In this document: piece by piece, positions 51,973-59,786 of the stretch
Numbering within the stretch: position 1 is the stretch's first letter
Layout of the letters: each line of letters opens with the position of its first letter
From: Pigmentiphaga sp.
GTDB lineage: Bacteria; Pseudomonadota; Gammaproteobacteria; Burkholderiales; Burkholderiaceae_B
DNA: 64,000 bases
Reading direction: 5' to 3'
NCBI GenBank assembly: GCA_023228945.1
Contig: JALOAI010000018.1
Coordinates: 62,001 to 126,000 of the forward strand
The notes under the pieces: generated by a model
The model's input: the letters and a program-made list of their open reading frames with translations, nothing else
Databases searched by the model: none
Told to the model about the DNA's origin: nothing
Made by a program: the position numbers and the translations under genes

Positions 51973-52971
51973 TCAGAGCTCGGTCTTGATGTTGCGATCC
52001 TTGATCATCTTCTTGAAGAACTCGACATCGTCTTTCATGCGTTGCGAGAACGCTTCGGGGCTGCTGGTCAGTACCTGCAACCCGAGTTCATCGATGCTCT
52101 TTTGCACCTCGGGTTTTTGCAAGGTGGTCACGAACAGTTCGTTGATGCGAGCCGTCAGCGCCGGGTCCATGTTGGGCGGCCCCATATAGCCCATCCAGGT
52201 GTCGGGCATGACGTAGTCGGGCAGTGATTCACCGATGGTGGGAATATCCGGCGCGGCGGCGGCGCGTTCGGCCTCGACCATGCCGATGATGCGCAGGCGC
52301 TCTTGCTTATGATGAGGCAGGGCCGCGGCGAGCGAAGACACCACCATGGGAATATGGCCACCGATGACGTCGATGATGGATTGCCCCGTGCCCTTGTAGG
52401 CCACGGCACTGAACTTGCCGTCGGCATATCCATTGAGGTTCTCGCCCGCCAGGTGGTGGGGGCTGCCGATACCGGCAACACCGAAGCTCACTTCGCCGGG
52501 CTCTTTTTTGGCCCACTCCACCAGCTCGGTGGCGTTGGTGGCCGGAACCGACGGATTCACCACGATCGCCATGGGCATCATGACGGCCGGCGTGATGTGG
52601 GTGAAGTCGGTAAAGGGGTCGAACGGCGAGTTGGGTATGAATAGCTGCGACAAGCCATGCGAACCGTTGGTTGCCAGCAGCAGGGTATAGCCATCGGGAT
52701 CGGCCCGCATCACGCTTTGGGCGCCCGCCCAGCCGCCGGCGCCGGGACGATTATCCACAATGAAGGATTGCCCGGTAGCGACGCTGAGATGCTGCGCGAG
52801 TTCGCGGCTGAGAATGTCGGCCGAACCGCCGGGCGAGTAAGGTACGACAATGCGCACGGCTTTATCTGGCCATGTATCGCTGGCGCTCGCGGCCATGGTG
52901 GGGGGCAGTGCCGCGGCCAGGGCGGCGAACATGCCCAATTGCAGCGCGTGGCGGCGGGATGGCGTTGTCAT
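51973..52971 (-). CDS. Bug/TctC-type periplasmic solute receptor with twin-arginine-like leader
   Basis: The protein has 332 residues, with AGGAG 7 bases before the ATG. The leader MTTPSRRHALQLGMFAALAA has SRR followed by a Leu, resembling a Tat signal, and ends near TMAASA. Bug motifs are VRIVVPYSPGGSADILSRE, FIVDNRPGAGGWAGAQSVM, FGVAGIGSPHHLAGEN and VAYKGTGQSIIDVIGGHIP. It is the first gene of the minus-strand pair with the CoA-transferase and probably imports its dicarboxylate. A TAATTCCA element lies about 100 bases upstream. Confidence 0.89.
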   Translation of the reverse strand: MTTPSRRHALQLGMFAALAAALPPTMAASASDTWPDKAVRIVVPYSPGGSADILSRELAQHLSVATGQSFIVDNRPGAGGWAGAQSVMRADPDGYTLLLATNGSHGLSQLFIPNSPFDPFTDFTHITPAVMMPMAIVVNPSVPATNATELVEWAKKEPGEVSFGVAGIGSPHHLAGENLNGYADGKFSAVAYKGTGQSIIDVIGGHIPMVVSSLAAALPHHKQERLRIIGMVEAERAAAAPDIPTIGESLPDYVMPDTWMGYMGPPNMDPALTARINELFVTTLQKPEVQKSIDELGLQVLTSSPEAFSQRMKDDVEFFKKMIKDRNIKTEL

Positions 52972-53069
52972 GACGGTCTCCTAGGATGCCTTTCGGTCTT
53001 TGAGTGGCTGAACAGCGGTGTTCAGGACCACGCCATTCTAGGAGCGGGTGGACGACAAGTCGGACATTG

Positions 53070-53077
53070 TAATTCCA
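53070..53077. promoter_or_regulatory. Candidate IclR half-site upstream of the Bug gene
   Basis: TAATTCCA on the plus strand reads TGGAATTA on the strand of the Bug gene, identical over 8 bases to 48956-48963 before the acyl-CoA dehydrogenase. Short, so only suggestive. Confidence 0.3.
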
Positions 53078-53138
53078 GGTTGTGGACTACCCATCGTGAG
53101 CCCGGGTGTGCCGTTTGCGCCGCCTCGGGGCGAACGCT

Positions 53139-53939
53139 TCAACCGGCCAGGCCGGCGCCCGGCTGCTGGCCAAGGCGCGCGGAAACCACCTTGGCCTCGC
53201 GCTGCAGCAACGGCAGGAGCATGTCGGCGCGGTCGCGGATCCGGTAGGTCAGGGCCGAAATCGAGATCGCCATGGTGGGTCTGCCCATCGGATCCTGCAC
53301 CGCCACCGCGACCGACAGGATCTCCTGCATATCCAGCGGGTGCTTCATCACGTAGCCGTCGCGCCGGCCCTGCTCGATGCGGCGCATCAAATCATCGGGA
53401 TCGGTTTCGCCCAGCATGTGCAGACGCACGGTATTGGCGGCGATAATGCGTTCGGCCTCGCCGGGGGGCAGTGTGGCCAGCATGGCCAGGCTGCCCGCGC
53501 CGGTGCCCAGCGGTCTGCGGCGGCCCACCGACAGCAAGAGCGCCTTGACCGGATAACTGCCTTCGCGGCGGTCGATGCAGACACTATCCAGGGAACTGGT
53601 AACGTGCACGAAAACAGTGTCTCCGGAGTGCTGGGCCAGGGTGTCGATCGAGGCATCCCAGCATTCGCGCAGATTGGCCGGCGGCTCCACCACCAAGCCA
53701 AGTTCGTAGATCAGGGGCCCCAGCCGATAGCGCCGGCTTCGAGGATCTTGTTCGACCAGACGTTCTTCCACCAGCCGCCGCAGGATGCGGTGTACGGTGG
53801 GGCGTTCCATTTGCAGTTGGCGGGCCAGGTCGGCCAGGCGATAGCCTGACTGGCCATGGGTGGCCAGGGCGCGCAGCAACGCGGCCGCGCGGGCGATGGC
53901 CTGGGTGCCGGCCGAAGCCGCGTTGGTGTTCGTGCTCAT
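53139..53939 (-). CDS. IclR-family transcriptional regulator
   Basis: The protein has 266 residues, starting MSTNTNAASAGTQAIARAAA at 53939; the much longer open frame to 54890 is antisense to the hydratase gene. The N-terminal winged helix is RLADLARQLQMERPTVHRIL, and the C-terminal effector domain has GTGAGSLAMLATLP and SISALTYRIRDRADM. It lies in the centre of the cluster, divergent from the enoyl-CoA hydratase, and likely controls the dehydrogenase, Bug/CoA-transferase and hydratase/lyase transcripts. Confidence 0.9.
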   Translation of the reverse strand: MSTNTNAASAGTQAIARAAALLRALATHGQSGYRLADLARQLQMERPTVHRILRRLVEERLVEQDPRSRRYRLGPLIYELGLVVEPPANLRECWDASIDTLAQHSGDTVFVHVTSSLDSVCIDRREGSYPVKALLLSVGRRRPLGTGAGSLAMLATLPPGEAERIIAANTVRLHMLGETDPDDLMRRIEQGRRDGYVMKHPLDMQEILSVAVAVQDPMGRPTMAISISALTYRIRDRADMLLPLLQREAKVVSARLGQQPGAGLAG

Positions 53940-53966
53940 GGGATAGTCCAGATAGCGGAATAAAAT

Positions 53967-53997
53967 GTGGCTATTATGGGCCACGATGTGGAATTCT
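53967..53997. promoter_or_regulatory. Candidate operator between IclR and the enoyl-CoA hydratase
   Basis: GTGGC (53967-53971) and GCCAC (53980-53984) form an imperfect dyad, followed by TGTGGAATTCTG, which matches the sequence before the acyl-CoA dehydrogenase (48954-48965) at 10 of 12 positions. It is in the 111-base gap of the divergent pair. Confidence 0.42.
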
Positions 53998-54050
53998 GTC
54001 GCCACCACTCGCCATTGGCGTTTTTCAATCTTCTGGAGTTCTCTCTCACC

Positions 54051-54893
54051 ATGTCGAATTGGATAGGCAACGGTTATGAAAACTGGCCCGAGCAAGTGCT
54101 GGCCAGATCCTGGGACACCTTGAAGGTCGATGAGCCCCTGCCTCGCGTGCTGCGCGTTACCTTCAACCGGCCAGAGGCGTCCAACGCGTTCAACACCCGA
54201 AGCGCCCACGAGCTGTTCGATATTTTCCATCCGCTCGAGATCGTGCGAAATCATTTTCGCTGTGTAGTGCTCACCGGGGCCGGAGATAAAGCGTTCTGCG
54301 CTGGCGGCGATCTGAAAGAAAGGCGCGGCCTCACCGAAGAACAATGGGTACTGCAGCACGAACTGATGGAACGGACGGTGCGTGCCATCGCGCAATGTCC
54401 CATCCCCGTGATAGCCGCCGCCAACGGCGCGGCGTATGGCGGCGGCCTGGAGCTGTTGCTGCAATGCGATTTCGCCTTCGCCGCCAGCACGGCGCGGTTT
54501 GCCCTCACCGAAACCTCGTTGGGCATCATGCCTGGGGCCGGCGGCACGCAAACCCTGGCCCGCGCGGTGGGCGAGCGCCGCGCCAAGGAGCTCATCCTGG
54601 GCGCCGTGCCGTTCAGCGCCGACGAGGCCCTGGCCTGGGGCGTGGTCAATCGCGTGTTTCCCGCCGAAACCCTGATGGGCGAGACCCTGGCCATGGCCGG
54701 ACGCATCGCCAACAACGCGCCGTTGGCGGTGCGCCAGGCCAAGCATTCCATCCACTATGGCCTGCAAAGCGACTTCGCCACCGGCATGATGTTCGAGATC
54801 GAGGCCTATCAGCGCATGGTCAAAACCCAGGATCGGGTGGAAGGCGTGGCCGCGTTCAACGAAAAACGCAAGCCGCGGTTTACCGGGCATTGA
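54051..54893 (+). CDS. Enoyl-CoA hydratase (crotonase family, both catalytic Glu present)
   Basis: The protein has 280 residues, starting MSNWIGNGYENWPEQVLARS. The CoA-binding motif is GAGDKAFCAGGDLKE. Catalytic acids are Glu134 in YGGGLELLLQCD and Glu154 in FALTETSLGIMPGAGGTQ, so hydratase chemistry is well supported. Methylglutaconyl-CoA hydratases have this pattern, and the HMG-CoA lyase gene follows after 27 bases. I infer it adds water to a 3-methylglutaconyl-CoA-type substrate to give HMG-CoA. Confidence 0.88.
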   Translation: MSNWIGNGYENWPEQVLARSWDTLKVDEPLPRVLRVTFNRPEASNAFNTRSAHELFDIFHPLEIVRNHFRCVVLTGAGDKAFCAGGDLKERRGLTEEQWVLQHELMERTVRAIAQCPIPVIAAANGAAYGGGLELLLQCDFAFAASTARFALTETSLGIMPGAGGTQTLARAVGERRAKELILGAVPFSADEALAWGVVNRVFPAETLMGETLAMAGRIANNAPLAVRQAKHSIHYGLQSDFATGMMFEIEAYQRMVKTQDRVEGVAAFNEKRKPRFTGH

Positions 54894-54920
54894 GTCTTTC
54901 AGAATTTCAGGAGTTCAGCG

Positions 54921-55856
54921 ATGAGTGATTTCATTACGGTGCGCGAAGTGGGGCTGCGCGACGGCTTGCAATTGGTGCCCTTCCATGTCGACACCGACAC
55001 CAAATTGGCCTGGCTGGAGGCCGAAGCCGACGCCGGCGTGAGCGCCTTCGAAGTGACGTCATTCGTCTCGCGCAAAGCCATGCCGCAGTTCGCCGATGCC
55101 GAACTCGTGGCGGCCCGCGCGGCCGCGTTGCCGGGCATCTCGGCGGCGGCGCTGGCACTGAACGGACGCGGCGCCGAGCGAGCCCTGGAGGCCGGGGTGG
55201 GAATGCTGGTGTTCGTCATCTCCGCCAGCCAGGCGCACAGCAAAGGCAACGCGGGGCGCAGCGCCGACCAGGCTCTGGCCGAGTTTGCCGAGATCATGAC
55301 GCAAGTGCGGGCCTGCGCTCCCGAGCGTCGGCCGCGAGTGCTGGCCGGCGTGGCAACCGCCTTTGGCTGCACATTGGAAGGCGCCATCGACCCGGCGCGA
55401 GTGCGCGCGCTGATGTCGGCCATGGCCGAACTCGGGCCGGATGAGATGGCGCTGGCCGATACCGTGGGGTACGCCAATCCGGCCCAGGTAAAAACGCTCT
55501 GCCGGGAGGTGAAGGCCGACATCGGCCACCTGTCCCTGGGCCTGCACCTGCACGACACGCGCGGCCTGGCCCTGGTCAATGTGGTGGCGGGCCTCGAAGC
55601 TGGCGTGACCGCCTTCGACGCCGCCCTGGGCGGCCTCGGCGGCTGCCCATTCGCGCCGGGCGCCAGCGGCAACGTGGCCACCGAGGATCTGGTGTATCTG
55701 CTGCATACGCTGGGCCTGCGCACGGGGATTCATCTGCCCAAGTTGCTCAAGGTTCGCGAACGGCTGGCGGAATGGCTGCCGGGTGTCGAGCTGCATGGGG
55801 CTGTGGGGCGGGCGGGGATTCCGGCGCATCAGGTGGCGGAGATGGAGCCGTACTAA
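54921..55856 (+). CDS. Hydroxymethylglutaryl-CoA lyase
   Basis: The protein has 311 residues, with AGGAG 8 bases before the ATG. The N-terminal motif is REVGLRDGLQ (Arg13, Asp14). The divalent metal ligands are His209 and His211 (GLHLHDTRG), and the signature loop GGLGGCPFAPGASGNVATED carries Cys242; the His-to-Cys distance equals that of known HMG-CoA lyases. It cleaves HMG-CoA to acetyl-CoA and acetoacetate. Close homologues that cleave other 3-hydroxy-3-methyl acyl-CoAs cannot be excluded. It completes the cluster that begins at 49144. Confidence 0.9.
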   Translation: MSDFITVREVGLRDGLQLVPFHVDTDTKLAWLEAEADAGVSAFEVTSFVSRKAMPQFADAELVAARAAALPGISAAALALNGRGAERALEAGVGMLVFVISASQAHSKGNAGRSADQALAEFAEIMTQVRACAPERRPRVLAGVATAFGCTLEGAIDPARVRALMSAMAELGPDEMALADTVGYANPAQVKTLCREVKADIGHLSLGLHLHDTRGLALVNVVAGLEAGVTAFDAALGGLGGCPFAPGASGNVATEDLVYLLHTLGLRTGIHLPKLLKVRERLAEWLPGVELHGAVGRAGIPAHQVAEMEPY

Positions 55857-55961
55857 GCCAGGCTTGCGCACCCCGACTTTGTAGCGCCTGCGCCGGGGCG
55901 CATTCATTGGCAGCGAGGATGGCAAGGCCAGCCCGACGGAGGCCGAAGGTGCGCCCGAGCC

Positions 55962-56000
55962 GTGGCGGAAGGGCCCCGGCTGAAGGGTCGGGGTTCTTTA
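55962..56000. repeat. Hairpin repeat, GTGGCGGAGAAG family, copy C
   Basis: GTGGCGGAAGGGCCCCGGCT, a short loop, then GGTCGGGGTTCTTTA. The flanks GTGGCGGA and GTTCTT are kept while the stem bases have changed together (CCCCG/CGGGG), which suggests the hairpin is maintained. It lies 106 bases after the HMG-CoA lyase stop. Confidence 0.5.
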
Positions 56001-56017
56001 CGCGGGTCCGGATTGCC

Positions 56018-56047
56018 TTGACAGTTCAACGACGCGGGTGTTTTAAT
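56018..56047 (+). promoter_or_regulatory. Sigma-70 promoter of the IclR/Rieske operon
   Basis: A consensus -35 TTGACA (56018-56023), 18 bases, TTTAAT (56042-56047). The IclR start is 34 bases downstream of the -10 element. Confidence 0.6.
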
Positions 56048-56081
56048 TTTTACATCATCGGTAATCAAAAAATGAAACGAA

Positions 56082-56885
56082 ATGAGTACTACAGGTCCGA
56101 AGGAGGTTCTGCAGCTGGACGATGATTCCGGCATTCTGGCCCGAACCCTGCACATCTTGCGGGTGGTCACCCAGTCCGCAGAGCCGCTGGCCAATCGCGA
56201 TCTCGCCGCCATCACCGGCATTCCCAAAGCCACCGTTTCCCGCATCACCACCCGTCTCTTGCAGGCGGGGTTGCTGCGCCAGGTTCGCCACACCGAACTA
56301 TTTGCCTTGGGGGCGGGTGTGCTGGAGCTCAGTCGCGCATTTCTCGACAAGATCGACGTCCGGGCGGAGTTCCGGCGAGTGGTCCCGCCTATCGTCGAAG
56401 AGATTGGCGGCGCCGCGCACATCGGGATTCGCGATCGCTTCGATATGGTGCTGCTCGATACGGTGCAGCCGCGCGCCGCGACGCTGACGACGCGTTTGCG
56501 AGCCGGGTCGCGCTTGAGTCTGGCGACATCGGCGATAGGCCGGGCCTACCTATGCGCCCTAACCGAAGAAGAACGACAGGCGCAGTGTCAAACGCTGGTG
56601 CGACATGATCAGGCCAAAGCGGGCGAACTCGCCCAACAACTGCAACGCGCCGCGACCGAACTCCAGACTACGGGGTTCTGTAATTCCTTCGGGGAGTGGT
56701 ACCCCGATATCCACGCCGTGGCGACTTATCTGCTGGCGCCCGATGGCGATATTTACGCTATCAGTTGCGGAGGACCCGCCAGCCGCTTGCCGGCCAGCTA
56801 CCTGAGCGAGCAAGCCATACCTCGCCTGCGCGACGTCGTGCGCGCGATTTGTGCCGAAACCGGCGCCATCTCTGCCTTCACCTGA
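56082..56885 (+). CDS. IclR-family transcriptional regulator
   Basis: The protein has 267 residues, starting MSTTGPKEVLQLDDDSGILA. The winged helix is NRDLAAITGIPKATVSRITT and the ligand domain has the pattern LSLATSAIGRAYLCALTEEE and PDIHAVATYLLAPDGDIYAI. It is placed at the head of the operon with the Rieske subunits, 8 bases ahead of the beta gene, under a strong-looking promoter. It probably regulates this dioxygenase set and itself; no clear palindrome was found next to the promoter. Confidence 0.9.
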   Translation: MSTTGPKEVLQLDDDSGILARTLHILRVVTQSAEPLANRDLAAITGIPKATVSRITTRLLQAGLLRQVRHTELFALGAGVLELSRAFLDKIDVRAEFRRVVPPIVEEIGGAAHIGIRDRFDMVLLDTVQPRAATLTTRLRAGSRLSLATSAIGRAYLCALTEEERQAQCQTLVRHDQAKAGELAQQLQRAATELQTTGFCNSFGEWYPDIHAVATYLLAPDGDIYAISCGGPASRLPASYLSEQAIPRLRDVVRAICAETGAISAFT

Positions 56886-56893
56886 ACCACCTC

Positions 56894-57397
56894 ATGAAAT
56901 CGATCTCCGAACTCGACGCTGCCGCCCTGCTACAACGCGAGGCAGCCCTGCTCGACATGCAACGCTGGGATGACTGGCTGGATCTCTACGAGGAGGACTG
57001 TTTGTTTTGGGTGCCGAGCTGGCGCGATGATCACGCCCTGATCGACAACCCGCGCGCCGAAGTGTCGTTTCTTTATTTGCGGGGCAAGACCGCGCTCGCC
57101 GAACGTGTTCGTCGGGTGGTTCAGGGCAAGTCGATCACGACTCATCCCCTGCCCCGTACCAGTCACCAGGTGAGCCTGCCGATCTGGCTGGAGGATGACC
57201 GACTTCCGGAAAGCGGGGCCTGGCATAGCCAATGGGTCAGCCATCAATACGACCCCCGCACGAGTGAGCAAAAGATGCTCTTCGGCCGCTATCGCCACGC
57301 CTTCAGCCAGCGCAGCGATACCTGGAAGATCCGCGAGAAGGTCGTCACCCTCATCAACGATCGTATTGCCACCGTCCTCGATTTCTACAGTGTATGA
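56894..57397 (+). CDS. Ring-hydroxylating dioxygenase, beta subunit
   Basis: The protein has 167 residues; the ATG at 56894 follows the IclR stop by 8 bases. The beta-subunit fold is shown by EAALLDMQRWDDWLDLYEED, FWVPSWRDDHAL and the C-terminal SDTWKIREKVVTLINDRIAT. Here beta precedes alpha, the reverse of the pair at 29651. It ends in an ATGA overlap with the alpha gene. Structural role in the dioxygenase oligomer. Confidence 0.9.
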   Translation: MKSISELDAAALLQREAALLDMQRWDDWLDLYEEDCLFWVPSWRDDHALIDNPRAEVSFLYLRGKTALAERVRRVVQGKSITTHPLPRTSHQVSLPIWLEDDRLPESGAWHSQWVSHQYDPRTSEQKMLFGRYRHAFSQRSDTWKIREKVVTLINDRIATVLDFYSV

Positions 57398-58725
57398 ACT
57401 CCTCTCCCCGCACCTCCGCCGCACCGGCTCAGCCCCTGCTGGATGATCGTCCCGAAGATGGCGTTTTTCGCGTGCATCGCAGCGCCTTCCTGGATCCCCG
57501 CGTCTTCGAGATGGAGCAGACCCGGATCTTTGAAGGTGGATGGGTGTTCGTCGGCCTGGCCAGCCAGTTGAGCAAGCCGCACGACTTTGTCACCACCACG
57601 ATAGGCCGCCAGCCCATTCTGCTCATGGCTGACGAGCACGGTCACATGGGTGCGTTTTTCAATTCCTGCCGCCACCGCGGTATGCTGCTGCAGCCCGCGC
57701 CCCATGGCAATCGGCGTGTTCACGTCTGTCGATATCATAGTTGGGCTTACGACAGCGCTGGATTGAACCAACACATCAGCGAGCGCGAACAGGGTCGCTA
57801 TCTTCCCGGTTTTCAGGCAGAGGATCATGGGCTGGTTCCCCTGCCGAGGTTTGCCCGCTATCGCGACTTCCTGTTTGCCAGCATCAATCCCGATGTCCCG
57901 GAGCTTGAAGACTATCTTGGCGAGGCGAGTCACTTCCTCGACCTCATGTCTGCCCAGGCGCCGCAGGGCCTGGAGTTTCTGCCTGGCAAGGTGACCTACA
58001 CCTTCCGCGGCAACTGGAAGCTGCAGATCGAGAATGCGCTGGACATGTATCACTTCAGCCATGTTCATGTCTCATACGTCGAACTGCTGAAAAAACGTCC
58101 TCTGTTGCCTGAAATGGGTGGCCCCCCACCCACCGGGGCGGCCGAGGGAGAGCAGGGCAGCTTCAGCTTTGGCAACGGCCACGCGGTGATGTGGCGTTCG
58201 CGTTCACGCGCTTCCGAGACCTTGCTGGCCCAACGCCGGGAACGCTTTGCTCCGCACATGAGCGACGCGCAACTGAAGTGGTCGGGCTACGGCCGCAACC
58301 TCACGATTTTTCCCAACATGCAGATGGTGGACAACGTGACATCGATGATGCTGCGTGTCATACATCCGCTGGCCCCCGATCTCACCGAAATGCGCACCTA
58401 TTGCCTGGCGCCCCTTGGCGAATCCCCGGAAGAGCGCGAGGCTCGGCTACGCGACTACGAGGATTTTTTTAATCCCAGCGGCTTTGCGACCCCGGATGAC
58501 AATGTCGTGTACGAGCATAGCCAGGACGGCCTGGGGGCGATCGGCGCGGGGTGGACCCAGGGTTATGCCCGAGGCATGGATCGCAGTGATCTGCCCGCGC
58601 GCAATCCTTACCAAGACGAACTGGGACTCAATGAGGCTGCATGGACGGTTGGTCCTCGCTCCCTGGGTGACGAGACCTGTTTTCACGACGCCTATCGCAC
58701 CTGGGCGCGCCTGTTGGCCGGGTGA
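57394..58725 (+). CDS. Rieske ring-hydroxylating dioxygenase, alpha subunit
   Basis: The protein has 443 residues. Rieske ligands are Cys92/His94 (SCRHRG) and Cys112/His115 (CRYHSW). The iron site is ALDMYHFSHVH, giving Asp217, His220 and His225. The arrangement resembles the benzoate, toluate and anthranilate dioxygenase large-subunit group. No ferredoxin or reductase gene is near. The following Bug receptor suggests uptake of an aromatic acid, perhaps a dicarboxylate. The substrate is inferred only in broad terms. Confidence 0.92.
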   Translation: MNSSPRTSAAPAQPLLDDRPEDGVFRVHRSAFLDPRVFEMEQTRIFEGGWVFVGLASQLSKPHDFVTTTIGRQPILLMADEHGHMGAFFNSCRHRGMLLQPAPHGNRRVHVCRYHSWAYDSAGLNQHISEREQGRYLPGFQAEDHGLVPLPRFARYRDFLFASINPDVPELEDYLGEASHFLDLMSAQAPQGLEFLPGKVTYTFRGNWKLQIENALDMYHFSHVHVSYVELLKKRPLLPEMGGPPPTGAAEGEQGSFSFGNGHAVMWRSRSRASETLLAQRRERFAPHMSDAQLKWSGYGRNLTIFPNMQMVDNVTSMMLRVIHPLAPDLTEMRTYCLAPLGESPEEREARLRDYEDFFNPSGFATPDDNVVYEHSQDGLGAIGAGWTQGYARGMDRSDLPARNPYQDELGLNEAAWTVGPRSLGDETCFHDAYRTWARLLAG

Positions 58726-58778
58726 GCAATCCAGCGGCTTTACATCCCATCAACAGCCTGTCATCCCAAGGAGGAGAC

Positions 58779-59768
58779 ATGACAAACCGCCGTACTCTGC
58801 TCAAGGCCGCCACACTGGCCGCGCCCGCCCTGGCCTTCGGACTTCCTTCGTGGGCTCGTGCTTCCAGTGAAACCAACAAATACCCCACCAAACAGCCGCG
58901 CCTGATCATCCCCTATCCGCCCGGCGGCCCGACCGACACACTGGCGCGGATCCTGTCACAGCGCGTGTCGGAGGGCTGGCCTCACGCGGTGCTGATCGAC
59001 TATGTGCCGGGTGCCGGCACCGCCATCGGCGTGTCCACGGTGGCTCGCTCCGCGCCGGACGGCTATACCTTTGGTGTGGTCAATAGCGCCTTTGTTACCA
59101 ATACGCTATTGCGCAAGAACCTGGGTTACTCGCTGGACCAGCTGACCGGCATCACCCAGATGGTCTATGTGCCGTTGGTGCTTGCCGCCAACGCGGATGC
59201 TCCCTACGACACCATTGAAGAACTCGTGGAGTTTGCTCGCAAGAATCCGGGCACGCTCTCTTTTGCCACGCCGGGAGCCGGGGGCACCTCACACCTGGCC
59301 GGCGAGTTGCTGAACCGGGTTGCCAACATCGATCTGCTGCATATTGGCTACAAGGGCAGTGCCCCGGCCCATACCGACGTGGTCGGTGGACGCGTTCCTT
59401 TGCTTATTGATCCCTTGCTTTCCACCTTGCCGCTGGTCAATGCGGGGCGTCTCAAGATCATAGCCGTGCTATCCAGCGAGCGTTTCCCCTCCGCGCCCGA
59501 CTATCCCACCGTGGCCGAGACGTTTCCAGGCTTCGATGTCAGTACCTTCCTGGGCCTGGTGGCTCCCGCCGACACTCCGCCGGCCATTATTCAGACCATC
59601 GCCGACGCCTTCGATGCCGCGCTCAAGAATCCCGAAGACAGCCGCCGCATCGCCGAGCTTGGCATGGGTGTCGTGGGCTCGGGGCCCGCAGCTTTCAATG
59701 AGCTTATCCGTCGCGAAAAAGAACTGTGGGGCAAGGTGATTACCGACGCCAGGATCGAAATCGAATAA
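58779..59768 (+). CDS. Bug/TctC-type solute receptor with twin-arginine leader
   Basis: The protein has 329 residues, with AAGGAGGAG before the ATG at 58779; a GTG overlapping the dioxygenase stop is a weaker start. The leader MTNRRTLLKAATLAAPALAF has NRRTLLK followed by a hydrophobic stretch, a good Tat-type signal, ending near SWARAS. Bug motifs are RLIIPYPPGGPTDTLARIL, FATPGAGGTSHLAGELL and IGYKGSAPAHTDVVGGRVP. It is the last gene of the IclR/Rieske operon and probably delivers the dioxygenase substrate. Confidence 0.9.
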   Translation: MTNRRTLLKAATLAAPALAFGLPSWARASSETNKYPTKQPRLIIPYPPGGPTDTLARILSQRVSEGWPHAVLIDYVPGAGTAIGVSTVARSAPDGYTFGVVNSAFVTNTLLRKNLGYSLDQLTGITQMVYVPLVLAANADAPYDTIEELVEFARKNPGTLSFATPGAGGTSHLAGELLNRVANIDLLHIGYKGSAPAHTDVVGGRVPLLIDPLLSTLPLVNAGRLKIIAVLSSERFPSAPDYPTVAETFPGFDVSTFLGLVAPADTPPAIIQTIADAFDAALKNPEDSRRIAELGMGVVGSGPAAFNELIRREKELWGKVITDARIEIE

Positions 59769-59786
59769 ATCATGCCAACGTGAGGC

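Noticed and set aside
53940..54890. N-terminal extension of the IclR frame by 317 codons
   Set aside because: The extension is antisense to the enoyl-CoA hydratase, and IclR proteins are about 260 residues; the start at 53939 fits the family.
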